Assembly: GCF_012273515.2 (NCBI RefSeq)
Contig: NZ_CP050975.2
Span: 9,548,001 to 9,612,000 of the forward strand
Source of the DNA: Streptomyces sp. RPA4-2
GTDB lineage: Bacteria; Actinomycetota; Actinomycetes; Streptomycetales; Streptomycetaceae
DNA: 64,000 nucleotides
Direction of reading: 5' to 3'
In this document: piece by piece, positions 34,141 to 42,339 of the stretch
Layout of the letters: each line of letters starts with the position of its first letter
Position numbering within the stretch: position 1 is the first letter of the stretch
Program-made: the position numbers and the translations under genes
The notes under the pieces: generated by a model
What the model was told of the DNA's origin: nothing
Seen by the model: the letters and a program-made list of their open reading frames with translations, nothing else
Database searches by the model: none

Positions 34141-35142
34141 GTGAGTTCGCGGGACAGGGACCTGGCGTACCAGGCGGTGGCGCGGGCGTTCGTGGACGGG
34201 GATCCGCTCGATCAGGCGGGAGGGCCCCTGGACGTCCGTACGGTGGTGGCGGGCATCCGTACGGAGGCCAGGGATGGGTTCCTGCTTGAGGAGGTGCCGT
34301 GGGAACGCTTCCCGGAAGGCGTCAGCGTTCGGGAGTACATGGAGCGTCTGCGCTCGGGCGACGCCGTCCGCGGTTCCCTCGGCATGCTCAACGGCCTGTG
34401 CGCCAACGACATGAGGGCCGCGGTGGCGCCGACGGTGCCCTTCCTGATCCGGGTCGGTACCGACCCGGAGTCCGACCACCGCGCCGAGGCTCTGGCGGTG
34501 ACAGCCGAAGTGGCCCGCATGCAGCACCAGGGTGTGTGCACGCGTGCTGACATGATGCGGTTCCGTGGCGACGACGAATGGTTCTTCGAGGTCACTGGCT
34601 ACTTGCAGAACTGGTCGGTGCAGGCCGCCCGCGACGCGATCGCCGCGGACACCGATCTCCTCCTGCCCCTGCTCGATGACCCCGACCCCGAAGTGCGCAT
34701 CGCCGCCGCCTACGCACTGGCGGCCGCCTCCGCAGGCGCGCAGAACATCCTCTCCGCGTTCCAGGCTCGTTTGCTCGCCGAACAGGACCCGGCCGTACGC
34801 GCCGGCCTCGTACTGGCGATCGCACAGCTGGCTCGGGCGCACCAGGATTCGTCGACGGTGGAGTGGTTGCGAGCCTGCTGGCCCGACCCCGCACGGCCGC
34901 CCGAGGTACGGGTGAGCGCCGCACTGGGGTGGCTGTGCCTCACGGACCTGCCGGTCCCGGACGAACTGCCCTCCATGCTGGACGATTTCGCCACCCCCGA
35001 GACAACTCGGCCAATGGCGCAGCTGCCGTGGATGCGTGCGGCCGAGAGCACCCACAGAAACGGCCTGCACCGCTGCCTGCACGCAATGCTGCAGCCCGAC
35101 ACAGCTGACGCCGAAGACCGCTCGGACGACCCGTGGTCCTGA
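34141..35142 (+). CDS. HEAT-repeat protein (333 aa)
   Basis: GTG 34141 follows GGAGGT at 5-nt spacing. Helical repeats from about residue 70: AVAPTVPFLIRVG, DTDLLLPLLDDPDPEVRIAA (a textbook HEAT motif), AYALAAASAGAQNILSAFQA, RLLAEQDPAVRAGLVLAIAQ, RPPEVRVSAALGWLCL. HEAT proteins act as binding scaffolds. Partners unknown. Confidence 0.75.
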   Translation: MSSRDRDLAYQAVARAFVDGDPLDQAGGPLDVRTVVAGIRTEARDGFLLEEVPWERFPEGVSVREYMERLRSGDAVRGSLGMLNGLCANDMRAAVAPTVPFLIRVGTDPESDHRAEALAVTAEVARMQHQGVCTRADMMRFRGDDEWFFEVTGYLQNWSVQAARDAIAADTDLLLPLLDDPDPEVRIAAAYALAAASAGAQNILSAFQARLLAEQDPAVRAGLVLAIAQLARAHQDSSTVEWLRACWPDPARPPEVRVSAALGWLCLTDLPVPDELPSMLDDFATPETTRPMAQLPWMRAAESTHRNGLHRCLHAMLQPDTADAEDRSDDPWS

Positions 35143-35228
35143 CCGTGCGCCGGCACGACCCGTACGGCCGGGAACCGGGCAGACCCCCACGCCACAACGC
35201 AGTGGGAAATCGCCGCCCTTCGGCCGAG

Positions 35229-35345
35229 AAGCGGGCAGTGAACAGTCTCCGCGACGACCTTTCCTCGGGCCGGTGGGCGGAGCGCAACCGCGACCTCGTC
35301 GCCCTCGACGCGGCGGAACTCGGCCTCCGCCTGCTCGTCGCCTGA
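35229..35345 (+). pseudogene. C-terminal remnant of a SAM-dependent methyltransferase gene
   Basis: The frame ends RAVNSLRDDLSSGRWAERNR DLVALDAAELGLRLLVA, the usual C-terminus (…LRADLASGAWxxRxxDLLxLDxxDLGYRLLVA) of Streptomyces type-11 methyltransferases. The methyltransferase core is absent upstream, so only a ~38-codon stump remains. Confidence 0.55.
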
Positions 35346-35418
35346 ACCATCCCGTGCGAGAACGCCGCTGTTGAACTGACGTCGACGACAACGCGGTTGG
35401 CTGCGGGGCGGCAGAGCG

Positions 35419-36222
35419 CTACGCGATGCCACCGTTGCTCATCAGCAGCTGACCGTTGATCCACTCGCCTTCCCGGGAGCACAGGAAGTCCACCAGGTGC
35501 GCGGTGTCCTGCGGAGTGCCCAGGCGGCCGAGCGGGGTGTGGCGGACGCAGTCCTCGCGGATTTCCTCGGACATCCAGCCGGTGTCGACCGGTCCGGGGT
35601 TGATCGCGTTCGCGGTCACGCCGAGGTGGGCGAGTTCGCGGGCGGCGGCCAGGGTGATGCGGTCCTGGGCTCCCTTGCTCGCTCCGTAGGGCAGGTTGCC
35701 GACGGTGTGATCGCTGGTGAGGCTGACGATCCGGCCAGTTCCCGGGTCTGCGGCGAAGCGGCGTCCGAACTCGCGGATGAGCAGCCAGGTGGCGCGCGCG
35801 TTGACGGCGAAGTGGCGGTCGAAACTCTCGACCGTGGTGTCGAGCAGACCGGAGTCGACCGACTCGCAGTGGCACATCACCAGAGCGGTGACACTCCCCA
35901 GCCGCCTTTCGACCTCGTCGAATACGCGTGCCGGGGAGTCCGCGTCGGCCAGGTCCGCCTCGATCGCCGCGATGGACGCACCATGTGCGGTGAGAGCCCG
36001 GCTGATCACTTCGGTCGCGTCGGGCTCACTGCCCCAGGTCATGCGGTCGTCGTACGGGGTCCAATGGGTGAAGGCGATATCCCAGCCTGACGCTGCCAGC
36101 CGGAGGGCGATGCCGGCGCCGATGCCGACGGTGCGCCCCACGCCGGTGACCAGGGCGAGCGGACGGGTGGCGGGGTGGGGTCGACCGTGGGCGGACGGGT
36201 CGTGATCGCTGCTCGTCGTCAC
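35419..36222 (-). CDS. short-chain dehydrogenase/reductase, atypical (267 aa)
   Basis: GTG start at 36222. The NAD(P)-binding stretch is LALVTGVGRTVGIGAGIALR, close to the enoyl-ACP-reductase-like form (TGxxxxxGIG). The catalytic Ser is in VSLTSDH and Tyr-Lys in PYGASKGAQDRI, and PGPVDTGWM follows. The NNAG element is replaced by LVMCHCES. A C-terminal SREGEWINGQLLMSNGG matches the SDR tail. Probably active but of altered specificity. Confidence 0.85.
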   Translation of the reverse strand: MTTSSDHDPSAHGRPHPATRPLALVTGVGRTVGIGAGIALRLAASGWDIAFTHWTPYDDRMTWGSEPDATEVISRALTAHGASIAAIEADLADADSPARVFDEVERRLGSVTALVMCHCESVDSGLLDTTVESFDRHFAVNARATWLLIREFGRRFAADPGTGRIVSLTSDHTVGNLPYGASKGAQDRITLAAARELAHLGVTANAINPGPVDTGWMSEEIREDCVRHTPLGRLGTPQDTAHLVDFLCSREGEWINGQLLMSNGGIA

Positions 36223-36381
36223 GGTCAGAGATCGTTCCTGACCCGAACCGGAGCGTCAATCGCCTTTCCCGGCACCCTGCGGCCCGGTATCGGCCTCAGC
36301 ACTGCGGGCGGCCCGCGCTGAGCGGACTTGCGTCCCGTCCCCGGTTACCGTCACCTCCATCCTCGGGTCCGAGCGCGGGCA

Positions 36382-37269
36382 CTACGCCGTGGTCGCTTCC
36401 GGTGGGGCGCTGGAGAACTCGTACACCGCCCAGTCGGTGAGCGTGTGATAGCCGAGGCGCTGGTAGAGGGCGTTGCTGGTGGGGTTGGACAGGTCCGCGA
36501 ACAGGACGACGTCCCTCGCGCCCGCGGTCAGCGCGGCCCGGCTCACCTCCGCTGCCACGGCGCCCGCGTAGCCGCGACCGCGCAGATCTACCGGGGTGTA
36601 GACGACGTCCACCTGGATCTGGCCGCCGATCAGCGGGTTCATGCCCGCGATGGAGACGCCGGTGCCGTCCGGGGTCTCCCAGAGCGCGTAGCGCTTGTCG
36701 GCGAAGCGGGTGTCGGCCCACGTGCCGGTGTCGATGGAAACGTCCTCACCGACGGCATTGGCGAACTCGCCGCACCAGTACATGACTTCCTCAAGGTCCT
36801 GCTCGCCCAGGAGGCGGCCTCGGCCCGCCGGCATCGGGTCCGGCGGGGTGAGGGTGCCGAGGCGGTACAGACGCAGTCGTGTGTCGCGCAGTTTCGGCGT
36901 CGCGCCGGTATGCCGCTGCCAGGCCTCGGCGAAAGCGGCGGCCGTGCTGCGGTCCGCACTGACGGAGGGGAGAACGTGACCGAGGGCGGCCAGATGGGCA
37001 GCGAGGGCGTCGGCCTGCTCGGACGTCAGAGGAGAAAGGCCGAAACCATGGGGCGGGAGACGGTAGAAGGTGGCGTGGACCGCGCCCGCTCGCTCCAGCA
37101 TGCCGAAGACGGGGGCCTCGGTGCCGAACGCCTCCGCCCCACGCGTTCGTACTCTCTCGGCCCAGGTCGACTGCATGATGTGCGGGCCGGGCCGCGAGCG
37201 CAGGAAGTCTCCGGCCCGGGCGAGAAAGCCGTCGACGTCTTCGGTGAGTTGCCAGTCATCCGGTCGCAT
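36382..37269 (-). CDS. GNAT-family N-acetyltransferase (295 aa)
   Basis: N-terminal region (WQLTEDVDGFLARAGDFLRS) plus a C-terminal GNAT domain with VDVVYTPVDLRGRGYAGAVA AEVSRAAL (acetyl-CoA loop) and LFADLSNPTSNALYQRLGYH. The layout fits two-domain Streptomyces acetyltransferases. Substrate unknown. Confidence 0.87.
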   Translation of the reverse strand: MRPDDWQLTEDVDGFLARAGDFLRSRPGPHIMQSTWAERVRTRGAEAFGTEAPVFGMLERAGAVHATFYRLPPHGFGLSPLTSEQADALAAHLAALGHVLPSVSADRSTAAAFAEAWQRHTGATPKLRDTRLRLYRLGTLTPPDPMPAGRGRLLGEQDLEEVMYWCGEFANAVGEDVSIDTGTWADTRFADKRYALWETPDGTGVSIAGMNPLIGGQIQVDVVYTPVDLRGRGYAGAVAAEVSRAALTAGARDVVLFADLSNPTSNALYQRLGYHTLTDWAVYEFSSAPPEATTA

Positions 37270-37569
37270 GCCTCATGATCTCCGTACTGCGGGTGGACAT
37301 CATGGTTTTCCGCCAGAGCTGGACCGCACGACTTCCCCACCATGGAACGTTCCGGCGGCTCGCGCTCTTTGCACCGCGAGGGCCTGATCTGCTGGTAGGC
37401 GCGCCCCGGTATCAGGGCCGGCCTCACCGCCTGAGTCAACATGCTGAAGCAGTCTGCTGAGCTGTTCGGTCAGTTGGTCGAGACCGGAGAGCCCGCAGCG
37501 ACGATCCGCTCCATCGTGCCCTGGATGGTCAGCCGGCCAGGCCCCGAACCAACAGTCCTCTTCGGGCAG
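37270..37569. other. intergenic, no gene seen
   Basis: 300 bp between two minus-strand genes; I see neither a hairpin nor a credible reading frame. Confidence 0.3.
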
Positions 37570-37941
37570 TCAGCGTCTGGTGATGCAGAAGGGATGCCCC
37601 TCTGGATCGGTGAGAACCCGTGCCTTGTCCCCGTGAGGCTGGTGATCCGGCTTGCCCGCACCGAGCTTCAGCAGCCGGTCCTCGGCTTCGGCCAAGTCGT
37701 CCTCGACCTGGAAGCAGATGTGAAGCTGCTGGGGAACGGTTTGGTCGGGCCAGCTCGGAGCCCGGTAGCCGTCGACCCGTTGAAAACCGATGAGGAGCCC
37801 GTACTCGCCGTTGAGGCCCGCGAAGTCGGCGTCCGATTTCGGGTGCGGTTCAAGGCCGGTGGCCTGCTGATAGAACGCAGCCAAAGCGAGCGGATCGGGG
37901 CAATCGAGCGTTATCGCAACCAACTTCATCTGCACAGGCAT
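37570..37941 (-). CDS. VOC-family (glyoxalase/dioxygenase-like) protein (123 aa)
   Basis: ATG 37941 (MPVQMKLVAITLDCPDPLAL). Strand-helix pattern of a single VOC module pair: VAITLDCPDPLALAAFYQQA, LLIGFQRVDGYRAPSWPD, QLHICFQVEDDLAEAEDRLL, VLTDPEGHPFCI. Metal-binding positions are partly present (His in QLHICF, DPEGHPFC). Role unknown; common single-gene resistance or isomerase-like family. Confidence 0.85.
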   Translation of the reverse strand: MPVQMKLVAITLDCPDPLALAAFYQQATGLEPHPKSDADFAGLNGEYGLLIGFQRVDGYRAPSWPDQTVPQQLHICFQVEDDLAEAEDRLLKLGAGKPDHQPHGDKARVLTDPEGHPFCITRR

Positions 37942-38168
37942 GGCATCTCCGGGCCGGTCGACGGACTTCACCGATGAACACCTTAGAGGCGGCAGCCTAC
38001 GGTTGAGGGGACCGCCGAACGCGACCTGCGCCACTCAACCGTAGCCACCGCACGCCAGGCCGGAACGGCTGACGACAGCACGCCCTCTCATGCCCGGACC
38101 CGGAACAGGCGCTGACGGGAACCGATAATGCGTTGCCGGTCTGAGCTGCGCTTGAGAGCATCCGGTGC

Positions 38169-38753
38169 ATGGAAGAGCCTGCCGAAGTCCTCAGTTCTGG
38201 CCAGGTTGAATTGCGCCGGTGGCGCATGAGCGATCTCGACGCCTTGGATCGGGCGATCTACGAGTCGCTGGACCATCTGGTGCCGTGGATGCCTTGGGCG
38301 GCCGACTCCGGCAGGCAGCAGACCTCCGACTTCCTCGCCCGGAACCAGGAAGAGTGGAAGACCGGGCAGACCTTCGGCTACGCGATCACGTCAGACGCGG
38401 CGGTGATCGGCAGTTGCGGCCTCATGCGCCGTATCGGAGCGGGCGGCCTCGAAATCGGCTACTGGCTTCACCCTCATTGGACCGGACGAGGTCTGGCCAC
38501 GACGGCCGCTGCTGCCCTTGTCCGCCAAGGCTTCCAACTGGCGGACGTCGACCGCATCGAGATCCATCACGATATCGCCAACTCGGCCAGCGGAGCCGTC
38601 GCCCGACGCTTGGGATTCACCGAGGTCGAGCGCATACAGGCACCTGAGGGGCCCCAAGCGCCCGGTGAAGTGGGGACTGATGCCATCTGGCGGATGACTG
38701 CGGACCAGTGGAAGGCGAGGGTGGCTGAGGTCGCTCGACAAGGCGATGGGTAA
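38169..38753 (+). CDS. RimJ/RimL-type GNAT N-acetyltransferase (194 aa)
   Basis: LSSGQVELRRWRMSDLDALD and SLDHLVPWMPWA mark the RimJ/L group. The CoA-binding motif is EIGYWLHPHWTGRGLATTAA, followed by IEIHHDIANSASGAVARRLG. Members acetylate protein N-termini or small amines. Substrate unknown. Confidence 0.88.
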   Translation: MEEPAEVLSSGQVELRRWRMSDLDALDRAIYESLDHLVPWMPWAADSGRQQTSDFLARNQEEWKTGQTFGYAITSDAAVIGSCGLMRRIGAGGLEIGYWLHPHWTGRGLATTAAAALVRQGFQLADVDRIEIHHDIANSASGAVARRLGFTEVERIQAPEGPQAPGEVGTDAIWRMTADQWKARVAEVARQGDG

Positions 38754-38756
38754 GGG

Positions 38757-38876
38757 CAATTCAGGTTGCCACAGCCGCCGACGTGGCTGACGGCGGCGTG
38801 GCCGAGGACCTGCTGTTCCGTCTCGCTCTCATGCACCCCGAGACCCCGATCGTCCGGGCCGACTCCGCATATGCGT
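38757..38876 (+). pseudogene. transposase fragment (DDE region)
   Basis: Translation reads ADVADGGVAEDLLFRLALMH PETPIVRADSAYA, matching the second-Asp region (…LxxxHPEITxVWADSAYA…) of IS5/IS1182-type transposases. No ends or other parts remain. It directly follows the acetyltransferase stop. Confidence 0.55.
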
Positions 38877-38888
38877 CCGTGGCACGTG

Positions 38889-39761
38889 TCATCGAGCCAC
38901 AGGACCGTTATGACCGTGGAGCGCGTGGACAATGTGCGGCCAGGCCGCCGCGCCCAGGAGTGCATCGGCCTGAGGGGTGCCTCCGTACAGAAATCGCCGG
39001 GACGCCTGGGCGGGACTCTCGCCGGGGAGACGTGGGCGGTGGCCGGCGTCTTCCCGACTGATGACGTGCACCGAGGCTCCCGCGGAGCGACGGCGCTCCG
39101 CCAGTTGTCCGGCGAAGCGAAGAGACGGCCACATCGCGTCGTCGCCACCTGCGACAAGCAGAAGATCGGCTCGAACCTTCTCCACAGCGATCTCTGCGGC
39201 GGGAAGCAGGCCCGCGAAGGTCAGCTCGCTCTGTTCGTACCATCCGCGGACGGAAACCTGGCCGTTGCCCGGTTCGGCGGGGGCCCAGGCGTCGTCCATC
39301 GGAACGAACGGCAGGGGCTGGCCCTGCCAAGCCCAAGATGCGCGGTATGGGCGCTCTCGTCCGTCCCGCCCCGGACCGACGTTGCACCAAACCCGCGACG
39401 TGGGCGACAACGCGACGACCACGTCCACGCGCGGCTCGTGCACCGCGGTGAGCAGAGCGGCTTCAGCTCCCTTCGAGACGCCGAGGTTACCGATGCGTCG
39501 GGCCCCGTGCGTCTGGAGAAGACCGATGGCCTCGGTGAACGTCTCCAGAGGGATCTCACAGATACCCGGGGGCTGTCCTGGACCGCCGAACCAGCGGATC
39601 GACAAGGCCGTCATACCCTGCCGGGCGAGGATCCGTGTCCTCTCGTGCTCGATGCGTCCACTCGAACCTCCGAGGACCAGAACGCCGATGTCACTCCCAC
39701 GAGTGGGTGTGACCAGGACGCCTTCCCACGGATTCGTCAACTCGCGCTCAGTGACCTCCAT
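38889..39761 (-). CDS. BAAT/acyl-CoA thioester hydrolase-like alpha/beta hydrolase (290 aa)
   Basis: The BAAT C-terminal fold is recognisable: GVLVLGGSSGRIEHERTRIL, IRWFGGPGQPPGICEIPLET, nucleophile Ser in IGNLGVSKGAEAALL, Asp in LLVAGGDDAMWPS and His in REDAGHRP. No N-terminal acyl-binding domain, as in short bacterial members. A thioesterase or related hydrolase is expected. Substrate unknown. Confidence 0.85.
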   Translation of the reverse strand: MEVTERELTNPWEGVLVTPTRGSDIGVLVLGGSSGRIEHERTRILARQGMTALSIRWFGGPGQPPGICEIPLETFTEAIGLLQTHGARRIGNLGVSKGAEAALLTAVHEPRVDVVVALSPTSRVWCNVGPGRDGRERPYRASWAWQGQPLPFVPMDDAWAPAEPGNGQVSVRGWYEQSELTFAGLLPAAEIAVEKVRADLLLVAGGDDAMWPSLRFAGQLAERRRSAGASVHVISREDAGHRPRLPGESPAQASRRFLYGGTPQADALLGAAAWPHIVHALHGHNGPVAR

Positions 39762-40140
39762 GTATGCCCTCTCGACGCCCCACGGCCAGCCTGAGCAGCC
39801 TACGTTCCTCGGCGAACAGGTGCGTGGGGAGCCGCTTCGTAAGCCGGCAGCACGGCAGCGATATGCACGGTCAACGGCTGGCCGCTCTGGAGCGAGCCAT
39901 CGCCCTCCCCGTCGATCGCAGGCGTCGGCAGCATCATGTCGCTGAAGTCCTCATAGGAATCGGAGCCGTCAGCCGGCAAGCGGGCCAGGGCCTCCGCACC
40001 CTGAGTTCGACCGTGTGCGGGAGGGGTGTCCAGTAGTCGCTCGCCAAGGCATACAACAGCGACCGAACCGTGTCCACCAGTGAATGTCCAGGCTGCCGGC
40101 CGCCAATGGAGACGACTCCAACTGATGACCGACAGAGGGG
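39762..40140. other. intergenic, possible minus-strand gene remnant
   Basis: About 380 bp. A minus-strand frame reads LLDTPPAHGRTQGAEALARL and SYEDFSDMMLPTPAIDG, with protein-like composition and no known family. It has no good start, so it may be the tail of a lost gene. Confidence 0.3.
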
Positions 40141-40677
40141 TCACCGGAGCGTGAACGACGCTCGCTGCTGCCACCTTGTCCCGTCGTGGACCATGAGTTC
40201 GACCGACGACACGCGGGCCGTGACGGGAAGCCGGCCGCGAACGTCGGCTTCGGCCTCCTCCAGCACCGCATCGTCCTGGCCCTGGGCGACGGTCAGATGG
40301 GGGACGACCTCGTCGAACTGGCCGCCGAACGGCGGGGTTTCCGGCCACCGCTGCGCGATCGCCTCGGTCAGACGGCGGAACGGGATGTCCGGTTCGGGGA
40401 GGAGATACAAGATCCCCGGGAAGCGTCCGCAGCGCTCGAACCGGGCCTCGAAGGGCCGGTGACGGCCGATCACGTCTCTGATGGCAGCGCAAGCGCCGTT
40501 GTCGATGCGGCTCTCGTCGAGGAACGGGAAGAGGACGGTGACATGGGCCGGAACGCCCGCACGGGCTGAGGGGTCCAATCGGTCACGCCACGCTCGCACG
40601 GCGGGTTCCGCCTCGGGGACCCTCACGATGAGTCCCGACCGCCCTGCTTGAAACCCACCGGAGTCGTCGCCTGTCAT
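40141..40677 (-). CDS. 2'-5' RNA ligase-type 2H phosphoesterase (178 aa)
   Basis: The two HxT/S motifs that define the family are present: PAHVTVLFPF near residue 45 and VPHLTVAQGQ near 126, at the usual spacing. Bacterial members are LigT-like cyclic phosphodiesterase/ligase enzymes acting on RNA or nucleotide 2',3' ends. Biological substrate unknown. Confidence 0.9.
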   Translation of the reverse strand: MTGDDSGGFQAGRSGLIVRVPEAEPAVRAWRDRLDPSARAGVPAHVTVLFPFLDESRIDNGACAAIRDVIGRHRPFEARFERCGRFPGILYLLPEPDIPFRRLTEAIAQRWPETPPFGGQFDEVVPHLTVAQGQDDAVLEEAEADVRGRLPVTARVSSVELMVHDGTRWQQRASFTLR

Positions 40678-40941
40678 CGCACATATGTATCAGCGAGCAC
40701 ACAACGCCAGCGACCCGATTGACGACCGCGGACGGTGGAACCGGCGGTCGGCACCCAACGTGCGGTCGGCCACCGGTCCCAGGGGCCTCGGTTACCTCGT
40801 CGCTCGTCCACCGTGCGCCGAGGAGGCGTTCCTCTGGCGATGTTGACCTCGGCGTCCGTGGCTCCCGCCGGCCGTGTCCGGGCGGGCCACGCGGCGCACG
40901 GCAGAGCCTGCCACGGCCCCATGGCCCGCCCGGTCATGGGA

Positions 40942-42171
40942 TCAGCGAGAGAAGAGCCCGATGCCCTCCGGGACCGGGCGTTCGGCGCCACCGGTCGGGT
41001 GGTTGCGGACGACGGGGGCGCCGGTCACCGGGTCCCGGGTCACCAGGGTGGACGAACCGCCACCGTCCAGGTTCACGCCGGCGTCAGCGCCCACGGTGTC
41101 GAGTACCTCGGCGACCTCGGCGACCGTCAGACCCGAGCCGCTCTCCGCACTTCCGTCCAGCACCAGCAAGTAGAGGCGCCGACCGTGGTCGCCGACACCC
41201 GCGCCGGTCCGGGTCGCCGCGGCCTTGGTGTCGAGGCCGGGCAGGGGCACGCCGTCCCGGAGCACCGGGAAGCCGCCCACGGCGAACTGCAACCGCTTGC
41301 CGCTCGCGGTCTTGAGCCGGTCGGAGACCTTGACCTTGTCCCCGGTCCGGAGTGCGCGCAGCCGGTCAGCGCCGGCCTCCCGGCCGACCAGCACCACGGT
41401 GTCCTCGGCGATCGCGCCGGCCCCGATCGTCGCGGATCCGGAGACCACCCGGCCGTTGCGGACGGTGACCTCGTAGGTGTCCGCGGAACAGGCCGCGGCC
41501 CGGACGGTGTCCGTCCCGCAGACCGACCGCTGCCGGGAGACGTCGCCCCACTTCGGAGTGAACGCGCCCACCCCGCCCACGGGGATGGCGTACTGATTGA
41601 AGGCGCCGAGGTCGAACGAACCGGACTTGGTGTGGACGCTTCCCTTGAGCGTCAGCTCGTCCAGCCGGGCCCGCTTGTTGTAGCCCACCCCGATCACATC
41701 GCGCGTCGACGTGCCGGGCGGCAGGCCGGGACCGAACCGCTGGCCGTTCGGCACGGCCGCCTTGAGTGCCTCACCGTGGGCGATCGCCGGGCCGACCGCC
41801 GAGTTGGTGGGGGCCACCCCCACGTGCTGGGACTCCTCGATGTTGAAGAAGTCCGCGTTGATGCCCGCCACCGCGCCCTGCGCGGCGACCATCTGGGACA
41901 GCTTGACGCGGCTGGAGACGGTGCCGGGGGTGAGCAGGTCCACCGCCACATGCCGGTTGGTGAGATCAGCGGTGACCAGATGCCCGGACACCACCCCGTG
42001 CGAGCCCGTCACCGAGAACGCCCGGTAACCGATGCCCGGTGCCACGGGCAGATCGTCGGCCAGCCGGACCTTGTCCAGCGCGGTCGCCTGCCCGACACCC
42101 GCACCCGCGACCACCGCACCCACGGTGGCCGCCGCGGCGACGACCCTACGAGCACGAACAGCAGATCTCAT
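40942..42171 (-). CDS. secreted phosphodiester glycosidase (NAGPA-type) domain protein (409 aa)
   Basis: ATG 42171 gives a signal peptide (VRARRVVAAAATVGAVVAGA). The NAGPA-like fold of phosphodiester alpha-GlcNAcase is recognisable by VAGINADFFNIEESQHVGVA, VAFxxxG-like QFAVGGFPVLRDG, LYLLVLDGSAESGSGLTVAE and DAGVNLDGGGSSTLVTRD. The protein is expected outside the membrane. Related bacterial proteins act on cell-surface polymers; substrate not shown. Confidence 0.85.
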   Translation of the reverse strand: MRSAVRARRVVAAAATVGAVVAGAGVGQATALDKVRLADDLPVAPGIGYRAFSVTGSHGVVSGHLVTADLTNRHVAVDLLTPGTVSSRVKLSQMVAAQGAVAGINADFFNIEESQHVGVAPTNSAVGPAIAHGEALKAAVPNGQRFGPGLPPGTSTRDVIGVGYNKRARLDELTLKGSVHTKSGSFDLGAFNQYAIPVGGVGAFTPKWGDVSRQRSVCGTDTVRAAACSADTYEVTVRNGRVVSGSATIGAGAIAEDTVVLVGREAGADRLRALRTGDKVKVSDRLKTASGKRLQFAVGGFPVLRDGVPLPGLDTKAAATRTGAGVGDHGRRLYLLVLDGSAESGSGLTVAEVAEVLDTVGADAGVNLDGGGSSTLVTRDPVTGAPVVRNHPTGGAERPVPEGIGLFSR

Positions 42172-42339
42172 CACGTGACGTCCCGTCATATCTTCTTGTG
42201 TACCGGATCTTCGACAGACGGCATGACACAGGACGGGACGCAACATCGGACGACGGCGCACCGACGGGACGGCGAACTCTGGTGGCGCGGCGGCACCGCA
42301 CCCGACGGCGGAGCGATCATCGCCGGCGTGGGCGCGGGA

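Noticed and set aside
33869..34144. 91-aa plus-strand frame (EKIRVATAWAESF...)
   Set aside because: Some protein-like character, but no family, no good start, and it overlaps the RBS zone of the next gene. Left as uncalled remnant.
39800..40100. minus-strand frame with SYEDFSDMMLPTPAIDG
   Set aside because: Protein-like, but no start, no family and overlaps the 2H phosphoesterase end; noted only as possible remnant.
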